Notes: a model not told the origin generated them from the letters alone. 52,780 nt of DNA from Oscillatoria princeps RMCB-10 (GCA_019359235.1 JAHHHT010000048.1:1-52780); one strand, 5' to 3'. Positions 1-6,841 are shown, numbered from the stretch's first letter. Numbers and translations are program-made.

Positions 1-141
1 CGAACTCCGCGCCGAGTCAGCACTGGTGGAATAGGCACCTGTAGGGGAGTAGACAGTAACTCCCAATCCGCCTTGCACTTCGGTAGTTATGGGAATATCG
101 CTCTCGCAGAAGCTGAGATCGACAATTATTAATTGACTCAT
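1..141 (-). CDS. B-type double-glycine-leader peptide precursor, cut by left edge
   Basis: Translating the reverse strand from an ATG at 141-139 gives an N-terminus starting MSQLIIVDLSFCES and ending its leader in TEVQGG at residues 20-25. The open core then continues off the window. A strong Shine-Dalgarno (AAAGGAGGGAGAA) lies just upstream. The leader shares an FCES box and an x-V-x-GG end with the gene at 6219-6500, so I call both family B. GG-type leaders are the processing signal of C39 peptidase transporters, and one is encoded at 10506-13664. The gene follows the A-type gene at 241-486 by about 100 bp in the same direction, which repeats the A-then-B order seen at 6219-7229. The core is Ser/Thr/Tyr/Ala rich. 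The mature function is unknown. Confidence 0.75.
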   Translation of the reverse strand, partial: MSQLIIVDLSFCESDIPITTEVQGGLGVTVYSPTGAYSTSADSARSS

Positions 142-240
142 TTCTCCCTCCTTTTATCTCAAAAAATCGCTGGAGGCATTTTTTTTACTTATTTAGCCTT
201 CAGCGAGTTTTCTACTTAATCGCAGTCAGCCGCTCTGCAA

Positions 241-486
241 CTAACAAGCTGACGAGCTAGAGCTAGAACCAGAGGAAGCGGAAGAGCCGCTGTAGTAGGG
301 GTAGTACCAGTTGTAGTAGTAGCCGTAATTGTTGGAACTGGCGTTGGTATAACTGCTGGTATAGGTAGCGGCAAAGTTGTAGCCGTTAGCATTGGCATTC
401 GCACCGGCATCTGCAAATGCGACCCCACCTTCTACGCTGGTTTTTTCAGAAATTACTTCCAGTTGTTCCAGATTGCGAATCAACAT
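241..486 (-). CDS. A-type Tyr/Ser-rich secreted peptide precursor (double-glycine leader)
   Basis: This 81-residue peptide has a 21-residue leader (MLIRNLEQLEVISEKTSVEG then G) ending in VEGG and a 60-residue core. The core has no Lys, Arg or His and 11 Tyr. It contains an Asn/Ala alternation, a Tyr-rich stretch around YYYNWYYPYY, a Ser run and a C-terminal Cys. The start is well supported: AAGGAG lies 5 nt upstream. The leader matches those at 6596-6841 and 6984-7229. A promoter-like module with a TGCCA-N3-TGGCA palindrome sits at 554-600. The peptide is inferred to be cleaved after GG and exported by the HetC-like/HlyD machinery. The composition suggests a structural or adhesive peptide as readily as a bacteriocin. 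I do not recognise a named family. Confidence 0.85.
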   Translation of the reverse strand: MLIRNLEQLEVISEKTSVEGGVAFADAGANANANGYNFAATYTSSYTNASSNNYGYYYNWYYPYYSGSSASSGSSSSSSAC

Positions 487-553
487 AAAATTCTCCTTGT
501 AAGGATAGATTGTTCTCAGAGCTGGGCCACCAAATTTCTTTTTTTTCCCTCTC

Positions 554-600
554 TATATATAGACTAGCAAACCCTCCTCGACCTGGCGGCCATTTTGGCA
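554..600 (-). promoter_or_regulatory. Palindromic operator and -10-like box upstream of the A-type gene at 241-486
   Basis: A near-palindrome, GGCCA-TTT-TGGCA, lies at 588-600 and is preceded on the transcribed side by AACAAA. Going towards the gene, GCTAGTCT begins 28 bp from the palindrome centre, with TATATATA at 554-561. The same layout recurs at other genes of the island. The promoter role is inferred from this conserved spacing. Confidence 0.6.
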
Positions 601-762
601 TATTTGTTGGGGGAAAGTCTGTCAGTCATCCGGAGCCTTATTTGCAGCATTTGTTTAGGTAAGCCTTCCAAAAAATAGCCGGCCTAATCCATAACACTTT
701 TGGATTAGGCCGCTAGGAAGAGTTAAATTGTGAAGATTCTCAAAAGGCAGAGCAATCATCGG
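601..762. repeat. Upstream module with 11-bp stem hairpin, copied at 7430-7470 and 7625-7711
   Basis: A perfect 11-bp stem lies at 680-690 and 702-712 (CGGCCTAATCC/GGATTAGGCCG) with an 11-nt loop. It is followed by a block at 717-762 that starts GAGTTAAATTGTGAAG and ends GGCAGAGCAATCATCGG. The hairpin arms and the block recur near 7625-7711, and the hairpin region alone recurs near 7430-7468. In each case the module lies next to a palindromic operator. It could be a terminator-like boundary, an untranslated leader or a small RNA. The sequence alone does not decide. Confidence 0.5.
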
Positions 763-844
763 AGCCGACGTTTTTTCTTTTTCCCGCACCGCAAGGGCGA
801 AGCATGAGCGCTGTTAAATGCGCGTTAAGCAGTAAAACTCCTGA

Positions 845-898
845 CGCTCATGCGAAAGCCCCTACACCAGATCCAATGTAGGGGCTTTCGCATGAGCG
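845..898. repeat. Perfect 22-bp inverted repeat
   Basis: The arm at 845-866 (starting CGCTCATGCGAAAGCCCC) is exactly complementary to 877-898, with a 10-nt loop. No T-run follows. It resembles a small mobile palindromic element more than a terminator. Iterated GCTAACG words follow downstream. Confidence 0.75.
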
Positions 899-1117
899 CG
901 ACGATTTTTGCAATCAGAGAAAAGATGGACATAGCTGCTGACGCAGCCGCTAGCGCGCTTCGCGCCGCTTCGCTAACGCTAACGCTAACGCTCATGCTAG
1001 CTGCTTACGCAGCCGCTGCGAAGCACGCCCTTCCCGTAACGCTACCCGCAGACAACTTCTAAAAAACCTACACTTGTAAGGAGAGGGTAGGGGGTGGGGT
1101 GACGCGAACAGGCTTGG

Positions 1118-1165
1118 GGCGAAAGTCTCTGATAGACTTCCTTGAATTGTCTGTCTCTTTTTAGC
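1118..1165 (-). pseudogene. Fragment of a second parvulin-type isomerase gene
   Basis: On the minus strand this stretch aligns with 5875-5922 of the intact isomerase gene. The shared string AATTCAAGGAAGTCT is flanked by TGCTAAAAA on one side and CAGAGA on the other. It encodes part of the N-terminal LLKTDIQFKEVSQR region, but the frame is lost. It is too short to be functional and is read as a remnant of a duplicated cluster. Confidence 0.6.
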
Positions 1166-1298
1166 ACGTGCCTCATGCTCGTAGGTGCGTGACGCAACCG
1201 TGTCACGCACCCTACTGTATATCTTTAAACTGCTGAAAGCTCGGCTTTCAGCAGTTTATCGATTCAATCACTTACCCGACTGTGGCAATCGCTAAATA

Positions 1299-1619
1299 TT
1301 AGCAGTAGGGATTGATCACCGCAACGGAAGCGCTCCCCGAGAAAGAGCCACCCAGGAATTGGGTCACAGCTACCGTGTCCGCTTTCGTGTAAGAGGAGGT
1401 TGGGTAACAGGTGTTGTTAATCGCATCGCCTTTGGCTCCAGCCGCCGCGCTGTTGCCATAAGACCAAGGCGTGCTTACTGAGGTCGAGAAATTGTTAGTG
1501 GAGTTGAAAGTAATCCCAATCAGGTCGCTTTCTGTATAAGAGCTACTAGCATTTAAGCCCCCCTCGACTTTAGCATCGGCGACCAAAACTTCCAAGTGAT
1601 TCAGGTTTGAGATAATCAT
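1299..1619 (-). CDS. C-type double-glycine-leader peptide precursor, copy 1
   Basis: This 106-residue peptide has a 21-residue leader (MIISNLNHLEVLVADAKVEG then G) and an 85-residue Ser/Thr/Asn/Ala-rich core. The core contains two Cys, one in NTCYPTSS and one as the last residue, so an intramolecular disulfide or a modified ring is possible. The leader pattern [I/L]I-x-[N/D]L-x2-LEV and the VEGG end match the A-type genes, so the same C39 transporter is the likely processor. This copy differs from the other two by two synonymous changes. It is closest to the downstream remnant and has its own upstream operators at 1734-1746 and 1808-1820. The function of the mature peptide is unknown. Confidence 0.85.
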   Translation of the reverse strand: MIISNLNHLEVLVADAKVEGGLNASSSYTESDLIGITFNSTNNFSTSVSTPWSYGNSAAAGAKGDAINNTCYPTSSYTKADTVAVTQFLGGSFSGSASVAVINPYC

Positions 1620-1708
1620 GGTGTTTCTCCGAAGGTTTGTGTTCTAAGTTGGGTTTACTGGAGAGCCTGAAGGGGTTTTGGTTCCCCTCTTTGGCTGGTA
1701 TTTACACT

Positions 1709-1820
1709 CTAGCAATTCAGTGGCGAGGAGTGCGGCCATTTTGGCGGGTTTTTTTTTGTCCCCCTTTTTGGTTATTTCTACTCTAGCCACCTATTCGCTA
1801 GTTGGGATGCCATTATGGCA
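1709..1820 (-). promoter_or_regulatory. Double promoter-operator of C-type copy 1
   Basis: There are two palindromes: GGCCA-TTT-TGGCG at 1734-1746 and a perfect TGCCA-TTA-TGGCA at 1808-1820. On the minus strand each is followed by GCTAGAGT, at 29 bp (1711) and 39 bp (1775) from the palindrome centre respectively. The two spacings differ by about one helical turn. The same pair recurs at 2289/2363 and 2844/2917. Confidence 0.6.
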
Positions 1821-1853
1821 GTTTATTTGTGGCGGTTGGGTGGGAGCTAAATA

Positions 1854-2174
1854 TTAGCAGTAGGGATTGATCACCGCAACGGAAGCGCTCCCCGAGAAAG
1901 AGCCACCCAGGAATTGGGTCACAGCTACCGTGTCCGCCTTCGTGTAAGAGGAAGTTGGGTAACAGGTGTTGTTAATCGCATCGCCTTTGGCTCCAGCCGC
2001 CGCGCTGTTGCCATAAGACCAAGGCGTGCTTACTGAGGTCGAGAAATTGTTAGTGGAGTTGAAAGTAATCCCAATCAGGTCGCTTTCTGTATAAGAGCTA
2101 CTAGCATTTAAGCCCCCCTCGACTTTAGCATCGGCGACCAAAACTTCCAAGTGATTCAGGTTTGAGATAATCAT
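1854..2174 (-). CDS. C-type double-glycine-leader peptide precursor, copy 2
   Basis: The protein is identical to those at 1299-1619 and 2409-2729. It is the middle unit of the 555-bp tandem array and carries its own two upstream operators at 2289-2301 and 2363-2375. Each gene having a full promoter region suggests the array raises dosage rather than forming one long operon. The sequence upstream of the start (CTTCGGAGAAACACC then ATG) contains GGAG at a suitable distance. Confidence 0.85.
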   Translation of the reverse strand: MIISNLNHLEVLVADAKVEGGLNASSSYTESDLIGITFNSTNNFSTSVSTPWSYGNSAAAGAKGDAINNTCYPTSSYTKADTVAVTQFLGGSFSGSASVAVINPYC

Positions 2175-2288
2175 GGTGTTTCTCCGAAGGTTTGTGTTCT
2201 AAGTTGGGTTTACTGGAGAGCCTGAAGGGGTTTTGGTTCCCCTCTTTGGCTGGTATTTACACTCTAGCAATTCAGTGGCGAGGAGTGC

Positions 2289-2375
2289 GGCCATTTTGGC
2301 GGGTTTTTTTTTGTCCCCCTTTTTGGTTATTTCTACTCTAGCCACCTATTCGCTAGTTGGGATGCCATTATGGCA
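2289..2375 (-). promoter_or_regulatory. Operators of C-type copy 2
   Basis: Palindromes at 2289-2301 and 2363-2375 are exact copies of the pair upstream of copy 1, shifted by 555 bp. Confidence 0.6.
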
Positions 2376-2408
2376 GTTTATTTGTGGCGGTTGGGTGGGA
2401 GCTAAATA

Positions 2409-2729
2409 TTAGCAGTAGGGATTGATCACCGCAACGGAAGCGCTCCCCGAGAAAGAGCCACCCAGGAATTGGGTCACAGCTACCGTGTCCGCCTTCGTGT
2501 AAGAGGAAGTTGGGTAACAGGTGTTGTTAATCGCATCGCCTTTGGCTCCAGCCGCCGCGCTGTTGCCATAAGACCAAGGCGTGCTTACTGAGGTCGAGAA
2601 ATTGTTAGTGGAGTTGAAAGTAATCCCAATCAGGTCGCTTTCTGTATAAGAGCTACTAGCATTTAAGCCCCCCTCGACTTTAGCATCGGCGACCAAAACT
2701 TCCAAGTGATTCAGGTTTGAGATAATCAT
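2409..2729 (-). CDS. C-type double-glycine-leader peptide precursor, copy 3
   Basis: This is the third identical 106-residue precursor, with its operators at 2844-2856 and 2917-2929. At the nucleotide level it matches copy 2 at the two positions that distinguish copy 1. That suggests copies 2 and 3 share the latest duplication or conversion. Its upstream region runs straight into the transporter gene remnant at 2955. Confidence 0.85.
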   Translation of the reverse strand: MIISNLNHLEVLVADAKVEGGLNASSSYTESDLIGITFNSTNNFSTSVSTPWSYGNSAAAGAKGDAINNTCYPTSSYTKADTVAVTQFLGGSFSGSASVAVINPYC

Positions 2730-2843
2730 GGTGTTTCTCCGAAGGTTTGTGTTCTAAGTTGGGTTTACTGGAGAGCCTGAAGGGGTTTTGGTTCCCCTCT
2801 TTGGCTGGTATTTACACTCTAGCAATTCAGTGGCGAGGAGTGC

Positions 2844-2929
2844 GGCCATTTTGGCGGGTTTTTTTTGTCCCCCTTTTTGGTTATTTCTACTCTAGCCACC
2901 TATTCGCTAGTTGGGATGCCATTATGGCA
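2844..2929 (-). promoter_or_regulatory. Operators of C-type copy 3
   Basis: Palindromes lie at 2844-2856 and 2917-2929. The T-run between them is shorter than in the other copies, so the two sites are one base closer. Confidence 0.6.
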
Positions 2930-2954
2930 GTTTATTTGTGGCGGTTGGGGAAAT

Positions 2955-3345
2955 CAGTTTCTCACCGCGAAATCGGGCATTCAGGGCGCAGGTCAATAGG
3001 TGTTCCCAGCGCGGCTCGGGGGAAGCTCAGCTGCAGCCGGCTTGACAAAACTCTTGTAGAACGCCGAATCGCGTCTCTCTACAATGCCGTCGCAACCGTT
3101 CATCATATGATTTGGCTGAACAGCGGCGCGATCGCGCCAAAAGCCTGGATCTGCAGGGAGCCAGCGATAATTTGCCCGATCGGGGAGCTGTGGGGCGCAC
3201 CGGCGCTGGCAAACCGGCTAGGAGGCGGGCTAGGGGAGATTTTCTCAGATTCAGCGTCTTTGAGGCAATCCGTGGGATGGAGCCCCAGCGCCTACCCGCT
3301 CCAGTGGGCCACAAATTCTTGCCGCGAGATGGGGCGTTCCACATT
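2955..3345 (-). pseudogene. Decayed fragment of a HetC-like peptidase/ABC transporter gene
   Basis: The stretch 3110-3340 aligns with 12115-12330 of the intact transporter gene. Shared strings include GCCAAAAGCCTGGATC, AATTTGCCCGATC and CCACAAATTCTTG. The stretch 2955-3055 aligns with about 11525-11615 (CATTCAGG, CTCCCAGCGC-like and GCTGCAGCCG matches). The roughly 490 bp between these parts are missing. At the junction (about 3055-3098) there is a short element, GAACGCCGAATCG...CTACAATGCCG. Frames are broken by indels. The fragment corresponds to the end of the C39 domain and parts of the membrane domain, so it cannot work. It lies directly upstream of the C-type array, as the intact gene lies upstream of the A/B genes. 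Confidence 0.8.
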
Positions 3346-3660
3346 AATAGGATCAACTCTTCTGTTTCCCCCCCACCCGGTACGGGGGAGGGGAGTTGGG
3401 GGGGTGGGGTTCCCTTGCCGCAAAGAGTTGTAATCATCCTTCTAATGTGCAACGCCTGAGCGGGGGGTTGCACACTGCAAAGATGATAAAACTCTTTACA
3501 GGTATCCTAGACAACCCCACCCAGGGGGAGGGGTTCATCCCGGCAATGTGCAACGCCCCAATACCCGCCGGCATCACCATTGAGCCGGCCCACACTTTTC
3601 CACACAATTCCCGGCTTGACCACTTTCATGACACCTACATATTTGTTCATCAAATAAATC
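3346..3660. other. Repeat-rich intergenic stretch
   Basis: Holds one copy of the G-rich dispersed element (3367-3412) and a partial second copy near 3514-3560, each followed by a phrase like ATGTGCAACGCC. No gene is supported. Confidence 0.5.
3367..3412. repeat. Dispersed CCCCTCC...GGAGGGGGTTGGGGGGTGGGG element
   Basis: A C-rich arm, a short variable loop and a G-rich arm end in GGGGTGGGGTTC. Other copies lie at about 14078, 22439, 25111, 27531 and 43761. Confidence 0.7.
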
Positions 3661-3701
3661 TGCCAAAATGGCAACATCTATATGGATACCTGAGCTATAA
3701 T
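3661..3701 (+). promoter_or_regulatory. Palindromic operator and TATAAT box upstream of the PEP-CTERM gene
   Basis: A perfect TGCCA-AAA-TGGCA at 3661-3673 is preceded by ATCAAATAAATC. TATAAT at 3696-3701, itself preceded by GC, begins 29 bp from the palindrome centre. This is the same spacing as at the peptide genes but on the opposite strand. Confidence 0.65.
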
Positions 3702-3765
3702 TAAGGAAGGGGAAACCTTTGCTTTTATCCAAAAACTCGTTTGCCACAGGCAGCGCGAGAATGTT

Positions 3766-4623
3766 ATGAAACCAAACCAGAGAATTGCCCAGCGTTTAGT
3801 CGCGCTAATTGCTCCAATAGTTGCCGCACCGGCAATCGCTGTAGCGCCGGCAATGGCGGCCACCCTGGCCTCTTCTGAAGCCACCTTCCAGTTCGATAAC
3901 TTCAGTCACAGCGCCTATTCGGTGGGGGCTGCAACAAACACTAATACTTTGACTGTTGTTACAGGACCTGGCTCCTCAACAACGGCCACGGCAGAAGCTT
4001 TGGCATATTTTGTCCCCGGAACGGCGGGCAATTTTTCTTCGAGTACAGCCAGTGGCCAAGGTAGTTCTTACTTTGGTGTGGCGCAAAGCATGGCCCAAAT
4101 TATTGGGAACTTTTTAGTAGGGCCAGGAGAATCATTTGGTTTCAATTTCAACGCTTCATTAGCCCTAAAAAGCGCCGTTGACAATCCCCAACAGGAAATG
4201 GCCAGCGCTGCGGGACGGACGGCTTTCTTCTTGTTCGGCAGCACTGACGGGGGGCCGGCAAGTCTGCTAGACTCTTTTTCAGTATTTGGTCAGGTAACAA
4301 CACCGGGCAATAATTTCCTGGACTGGCAAAGTAGCGACAATATTAACTATACTTCCGAGAGCAGCCTGAATTATACAGACACAGAATCATTAGCTCTGGC
4401 TGCATTTGAGGGTTGGTATCAGCGCAGTTTCGACAGTCAAATTCAGCTGACTTTAGTCGAATTTAAGGAAAATCAGGCCCAGGTACAAGTCCCAGAACCT
4501 TCAGTCCGGCTGGCTTTACCCTTCTTGCTTCTGCTCATGTGGGTGGGGAGAAAAGTCAGCAGGAGATCCACAATTTTCGGGCAACTGCAGATCGCCGCAA
4601 ATGGGGAAGATTCCAGTCGGTAG
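3766..4623 (+). CDS. PEP-CTERM sorting-domain protein
   Basis: This 285-residue protein has an N-terminal signal peptide: basic start, a hydrophobic Ala-rich stretch to about residue 31, and an AMA cleavage site. The Ser/Thr/Asn-rich middle is low in Lys and Cys. Near residue 245 comes VPEP, followed by a hydrophobic helix and a basic cluster (GRKVSRRS). This is the PEP-CTERM arrangement recognised by exosortase-type sorting enzymes, so the protein is expected at the cell envelope or in the extracellular matrix. An odd tail of about 20 residues follows the basic cluster. Its upstream region carries the same operator as the peptide genes, which implies co-regulation. A hairpin at 4673-4708 follows. 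The middle region has no family I recognise. Confidence 0.8.
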   Translation: MKPNQRIAQRLVALIAPIVAAPAIAVAPAMAATLASSEATFQFDNFSHSAYSVGAATNTNTLTVVTGPGSSTTATAEALAYFVPGTAGNFSSSTASGQGSSYFGVAQSMAQIIGNFLVGPGESFGFNFNASLALKSAVDNPQQEMASAAGRTAFFLFGSTDGGPASLLDSFSVFGQVTTPGNNFLDWQSSDNINYTSESSLNYTDTESLALAAFEGWYQRSFDSQIQLTLVEFKENQAQVQVPEPSVRLALPFLLLLMWVGRKVSRRSTIFGQLQIAANGEDSSR

Positions 4624-4672
4624 GCGTTTCATCCGGGGTGCATCTTAAAAATATCTTCTAGAAGGGATTGGG

Positions 4673-4708
4673 AGAGAGTGCCGGTGCGGTCTTAAACAGG
4701 CACTCTCT
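4673..4708 (+). terminator. Hairpin after the PEP-CTERM gene
   Basis: The arms AGAGAGTGCC (4673-4682) and GGCACTCTCT (4699-4708) form a perfect 10-bp stem. The T-run is weak, so termination is only likely. Confidence 0.45.
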
Positions 4709-4800
4709 GAGGGCGGGTTTATTAATAGCCGGCGCTTTACCGATACATTTCGAGTAAGCCCAGCCCCTGCAGAGCGGCGGGCGAAAGACATTACAGGCAA

Positions 4801-4989
4801 TTAACCGGCAACGCTCTCAGAGTTTGAGCTGCTGCTGCAACTGTTTCCCGACGCATCAATTTTGACGGTAACAGTTTGGCGGATTCTAGTTTCGCCATTG
4901 CCGGTGGCGTATGCTGCGCTTTTTGCCTCGGCGATGACTTTTCCATCTGGGGACGTTAGCCGGTGGGTGAAAACTCTATACTGTGTCAT
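4801..4989 (-). CDS. Small conserved-looking hypothetical protein
   Basis: This 62-residue protein starts MTQYRVFTHRLTSPDGK and has a good Shine-Dalgarno (AGGAGG) 6 nt before the ATG. The first two thirds look like a small beta-rich fold with alternating charged and hydrophobic residues. The tail is Ser/Asn-rich (SCSSSSNSES). There is no leader with a GG motif and no signal peptide, so it is probably not a transporter substrate. It sits between the PEP-CTERM gene and the isomerase gene. I do not recognise a function. Confidence 0.6.
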   Translation of the reverse strand: MTQYRVFTHRLTSPDGKVIAEAKSAAYATGNGETRIRQTVTVKIDASGNSCSSSSNSESVAG

Positions 4990-5007
4990 TTTTTCCTCCT
5001 ACTGTTT

Positions 5008-5044
5008 AGTAGGGTGCGTTCCGCAAAGCGGAACGCACCCTACT
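5008..5044. repeat. GTAGGGTGCGTTCC palindrome
   Basis: A 16-bp perfect inverted repeat (5008-5023 with 5029-5044). A second copy with a different loop lies at 20414-20448. It is followed by other palindromic repeats (CCGTAGGACAGGC...CCTGCCCTACGG) up to about 5142. Confidence 0.7.
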
Positions 5045-5202
5045 GCAATTCTATCCAATAAAAATGCTGCCTGCCTTACCCCCGTAGGACAGGCATCTTG
5101 CCTGGACTTGAGGGCAGGCGGGACACCTGCCCTACGGGGTGTGGCCCTGGGCGGCGTTGCAGATATTTCTACTTCATTCAATTGAAAACTGTTATAATAT
5201 TA

Positions 5203-5967
5203 TTACACCGGCACAGCTCTTTGAGAATTCAAGCTCTCATTACTGAGATGGTAGTTCAACTCACTGTCCAGCCACTGGTTAAACATCCGATTAAGAATCT
5301 CTTGATACCTTTCCGGGGTTAACTGAGCGGGGATAAACTCCTCAACCATCAGCAGGTGATACCCCTGTTCCGTGCGCAGAGGACCGATTGGCTCTCCCAG
5401 GGGGGCGGTAAATACAGCCGCAGCAATCGCCGGCTTCACCGCCCACCGGCAAAGCTTACCTTCATAACCGCACTGCAGCCGGCGGCGCTCATCAATGTCA
5501 TAAAGGCGAGCCGCTTGATAAAAACTGATTTCCTGATTTTCTAATTCATAGTACAGTTCCCGGGCGAGCCTTTCATCTCGCAGCAGGATTTGATAGAGCA
5601 AGACTTGCTCAAAATCCAGTTTATTTTGGGCGAAAAACTTTTCAACTTCCTTGGCGAACAGATAATCAGCCAATTTTTTCCCCAGCAGGCGAGCCCGAAT
5701 GCCAGCCTCCCAGTCATCCGCCGTCATCATTTGGTCAGCTAGCCAAGCTAGGGTGTCCGAAGCCCTCTGCAAACGCTTTTCACAGCGCTGGCGATTCGCC
5801 TCCGCTTCAATTTCTTCGGGAGTAACGCTTACGCCTCTTTCGCGAGCGACTTTTTCTATGAGTTTTTTGTGCAGAATTCTCTGAGAGACTTCCTTGAATT
5901 GGATGTCTGTTTTTAGCAAGGCAAGCACGTCATTTGGCTCAATGGAGGCTCTGGAAAGATTAATCAT
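5203..5967 (-). CDS. Parvulin-type peptidylprolyl isomerase
   Basis: The product is 254 residues. Residues 1-130 form a helical chaperone-like region of SurA/PrsA type. Residues about 150-215 carry a parvulin rotamase pattern: FYQAARLYDID, a basic stretch, AVFTAPLGEPIGPLRTEQGYHLLMVEE. The domain is known to turn Xaa-Pro bonds. No signal peptide is visible, so it probably acts in the cytoplasm. Isomerases of this kind are commonly found beside HlyD/C39-transporter genes in cyanobacteria, which suggests a role in keeping peptide substrates or the transporter competent for export. It is codirectional with the A- and B-type precursors at 6219-7229, with a 251-bp gap. A fragment of a second copy lies at 1118-1165. 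Confidence 0.8.
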   Translation of the reverse strand: MINLSRASIEPNDVLALLKTDIQFKEVSQRILHKKLIEKVARERGVSVTPEEIEAEANRQRCEKRLQRASDTLAWLADQMMTADDWEAGIRARLLGKKLADYLFAKEVEKFFAQNKLDFEQVLLYQILLRDERLARELYYELENQEISFYQAARLYDIDERRRLQCGYEGKLCRWAVKPAIAAAVFTAPLGEPIGPLRTEQGYHLLMVEEFIPAQLTPERYQEILNRMFNQWLDSELNYHLSNESLNSQRAVPV

Positions 5968-6218
5968 AGCTTGATTTTCATCTCTGATGCTGCCGGTTCA
6001 GCCTTTGGGAAATACCCCAGGTGTGACATTAGGAAGAGTCAGTTGTTTTCCCCCTGAGCTTATACCCAGTCCCAATCAGGCTAAATCCGGGCCAGTCAGG
6101 TAGCCCGCTTTAGCCGAAATAGGAATGATTTGATGTTAAAATTAGGTTAGTTTTGTGGCAGAGGTGAGAATAGGTAACCCTTACTCTCAGCACCTGTCAC
6201 CCCTGTACCAGGAAGCTT

Positions 6219-6500
6219 TCAAACCCATGTATAAGCGCTGGCTCCGGTATCGGCTGAGGCATATGCAGGAGAACCCACGCCGTAAGCGCTAGCCACTCCC
6301 TGACTGTAGGAGCCAGCAATGCCGGTGGACACCCCATAGCCGGAGTAACCATTGTTGTAATAAGCATACACCCGAACGCCTGCACTAGCAGCGACACTGG
6401 CGCTAGCATCAGCGGCGGCTGAAACTATAAGTCCGCCGTTGACTTCGCTACTGGGAATAACACTCTCGCAGAAGTCTAGATCCGCAATTCCTAAGCTCAT
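6219..6500 (-). CDS. B-type double-glycine-leader peptide precursor
   Basis: This 93-residue peptide has a 23-residue leader (MSLGIADLDFCESVIPSSEV then NGG) and a 70-residue core rich in Ala, Ser, Gly, Tyr and Val (VYAYYNNGYSGYG and YASADTGASAY). The core has no Lys and one Arg. The Cys in the leader FCES box is shared with the edge gene at 1-141. A strong Shine-Dalgarno (AAAAGGAG) supports the start. It lies about 95 bp downstream of the A-type gene at 6596-6841 and is probably cotranscribed with it. Cleavage after GG by the C39 transporter is inferred. The mature function is unknown. Confidence 0.8.
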   Translation of the reverse strand: MSLGIADLDFCESVIPSSEVNGGLIVSAAADASASVAASAGVRVYAYYNNGYSGYGVSTGIAGSYSQGVASAYGVGSPAYASADTGASAYTWV

Positions 6501-6595
6501 TGATTTTCTCCTTTTAGCATGAATCGCTGCAGGCTTGTTAAAATGCTACCCATTTCGCCCGCAGCGACTTATCAGCAGCTCACTACCGGAAGACC

Positions 6596-6841
6596 TTAGT
6601 AGTAGTAGTAGTAGGGATACCCATAATAGTACCAGCCGGAAGAGGCAGAAGAAGAAGAGCCAGACGCCGAGAAAGCAGAGTAGTAATCGGCGGAGGTTAT
6701 CGTGCCGGTTGAACTGGAGGTGTAGGAACCATAACCATATGCAGATGACAGAGCTCCCGCTTGAGCATACGCATTTCCAGCGCCTTCAACTTGGGTTTCT
6801 TCAGAAATGACTTCCAATTGTGACAAATCGCGAATAATCAT
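6596..6841 (-). CDS. A-type poly-Tyr secreted peptide precursor, copy 2
   Basis: This 81-residue peptide has a 21-residue leader (MIIRDLSQLEVISEETQVEG then A), so cleavage would be after Gly-Ala, a known variant of the double-glycine site. The 60-residue core has 15 Tyr, no Lys/Arg/His after the leader, and ends GWYYYGYPYYYYY. The last five Tyr are encoded by a TAC run, which could change length by slippage. It is a tandem copy of 6984-7229 (one Ser/Thr difference in the core). No operator lies directly upstream, so it is likely cotranscribed with that gene. A structural or adhesive extracellular role is possible. Confidence 0.85.
   Translation of the reverse strand: MIIRDLSQLEVISEETQVEGAGNAYAQAGALSSAYGYGSYTSSSTGTITSADYYSAFSASGSSSSASSGWYYYGYPYYYYY

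Larger units (their letters stand above)
763..1298. other. Intergenic region with repeats and a gene fragment
   Basis: This 536-bp stretch has no credible gene. It holds a 22-bp perfect hairpin (845-898), short GCTAACGCTAACG iterations (about 940-1025), a fragment resembling the prolyl isomerase gene (1118-1165), and a small hairpin near 1230-1258 (CTGCTGAAAGC/GCTTTCAGCAG) that could terminate transcription from either side. Confidence 0.6.
1289..2948. repeat. Three tandem copies of a 555-bp gene-plus-promoter unit
   Basis: The C-type precursor gene with its upstream region is repeated three times with a period of exactly 555 bp: starts 1299, 1854 and 2409, start codons ending at 1619, 2174 and 2729. 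The intergenic parts match apart from a length change in a T-run. I found two coding differences between copy 1 and copies 2/3 (ACC/ACT and AAA/AAG), both synonymous. Similarity ends near 2948, where a transporter gene fragment begins. The near-identity points to recent amplification or ongoing homogenisation. Confidence 0.9.

Noticed and set aside
850-1062. Frame of 70 codons over the 22-bp hairpin
   Set aside because: It is made of palindrome and iterated GCTAACG words and has no ribosome-binding site.
1289-2948. CRISPR array
   Set aside because: The repeats are 555 bp and contain genes. No short repeats with unique spacers occur here or at the other tandem repeats.
2747-3433. Plus-strand frame of 228 codons
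   Set aside because: It crosses the C-type promoter region and runs antisense to the transporter remnant. It has no start signal or domain.
4801-4989. Ninth leader-peptide gene
   Set aside because: The protein lacks the LEV leader pattern and any GG or GA site near residue 20-25.
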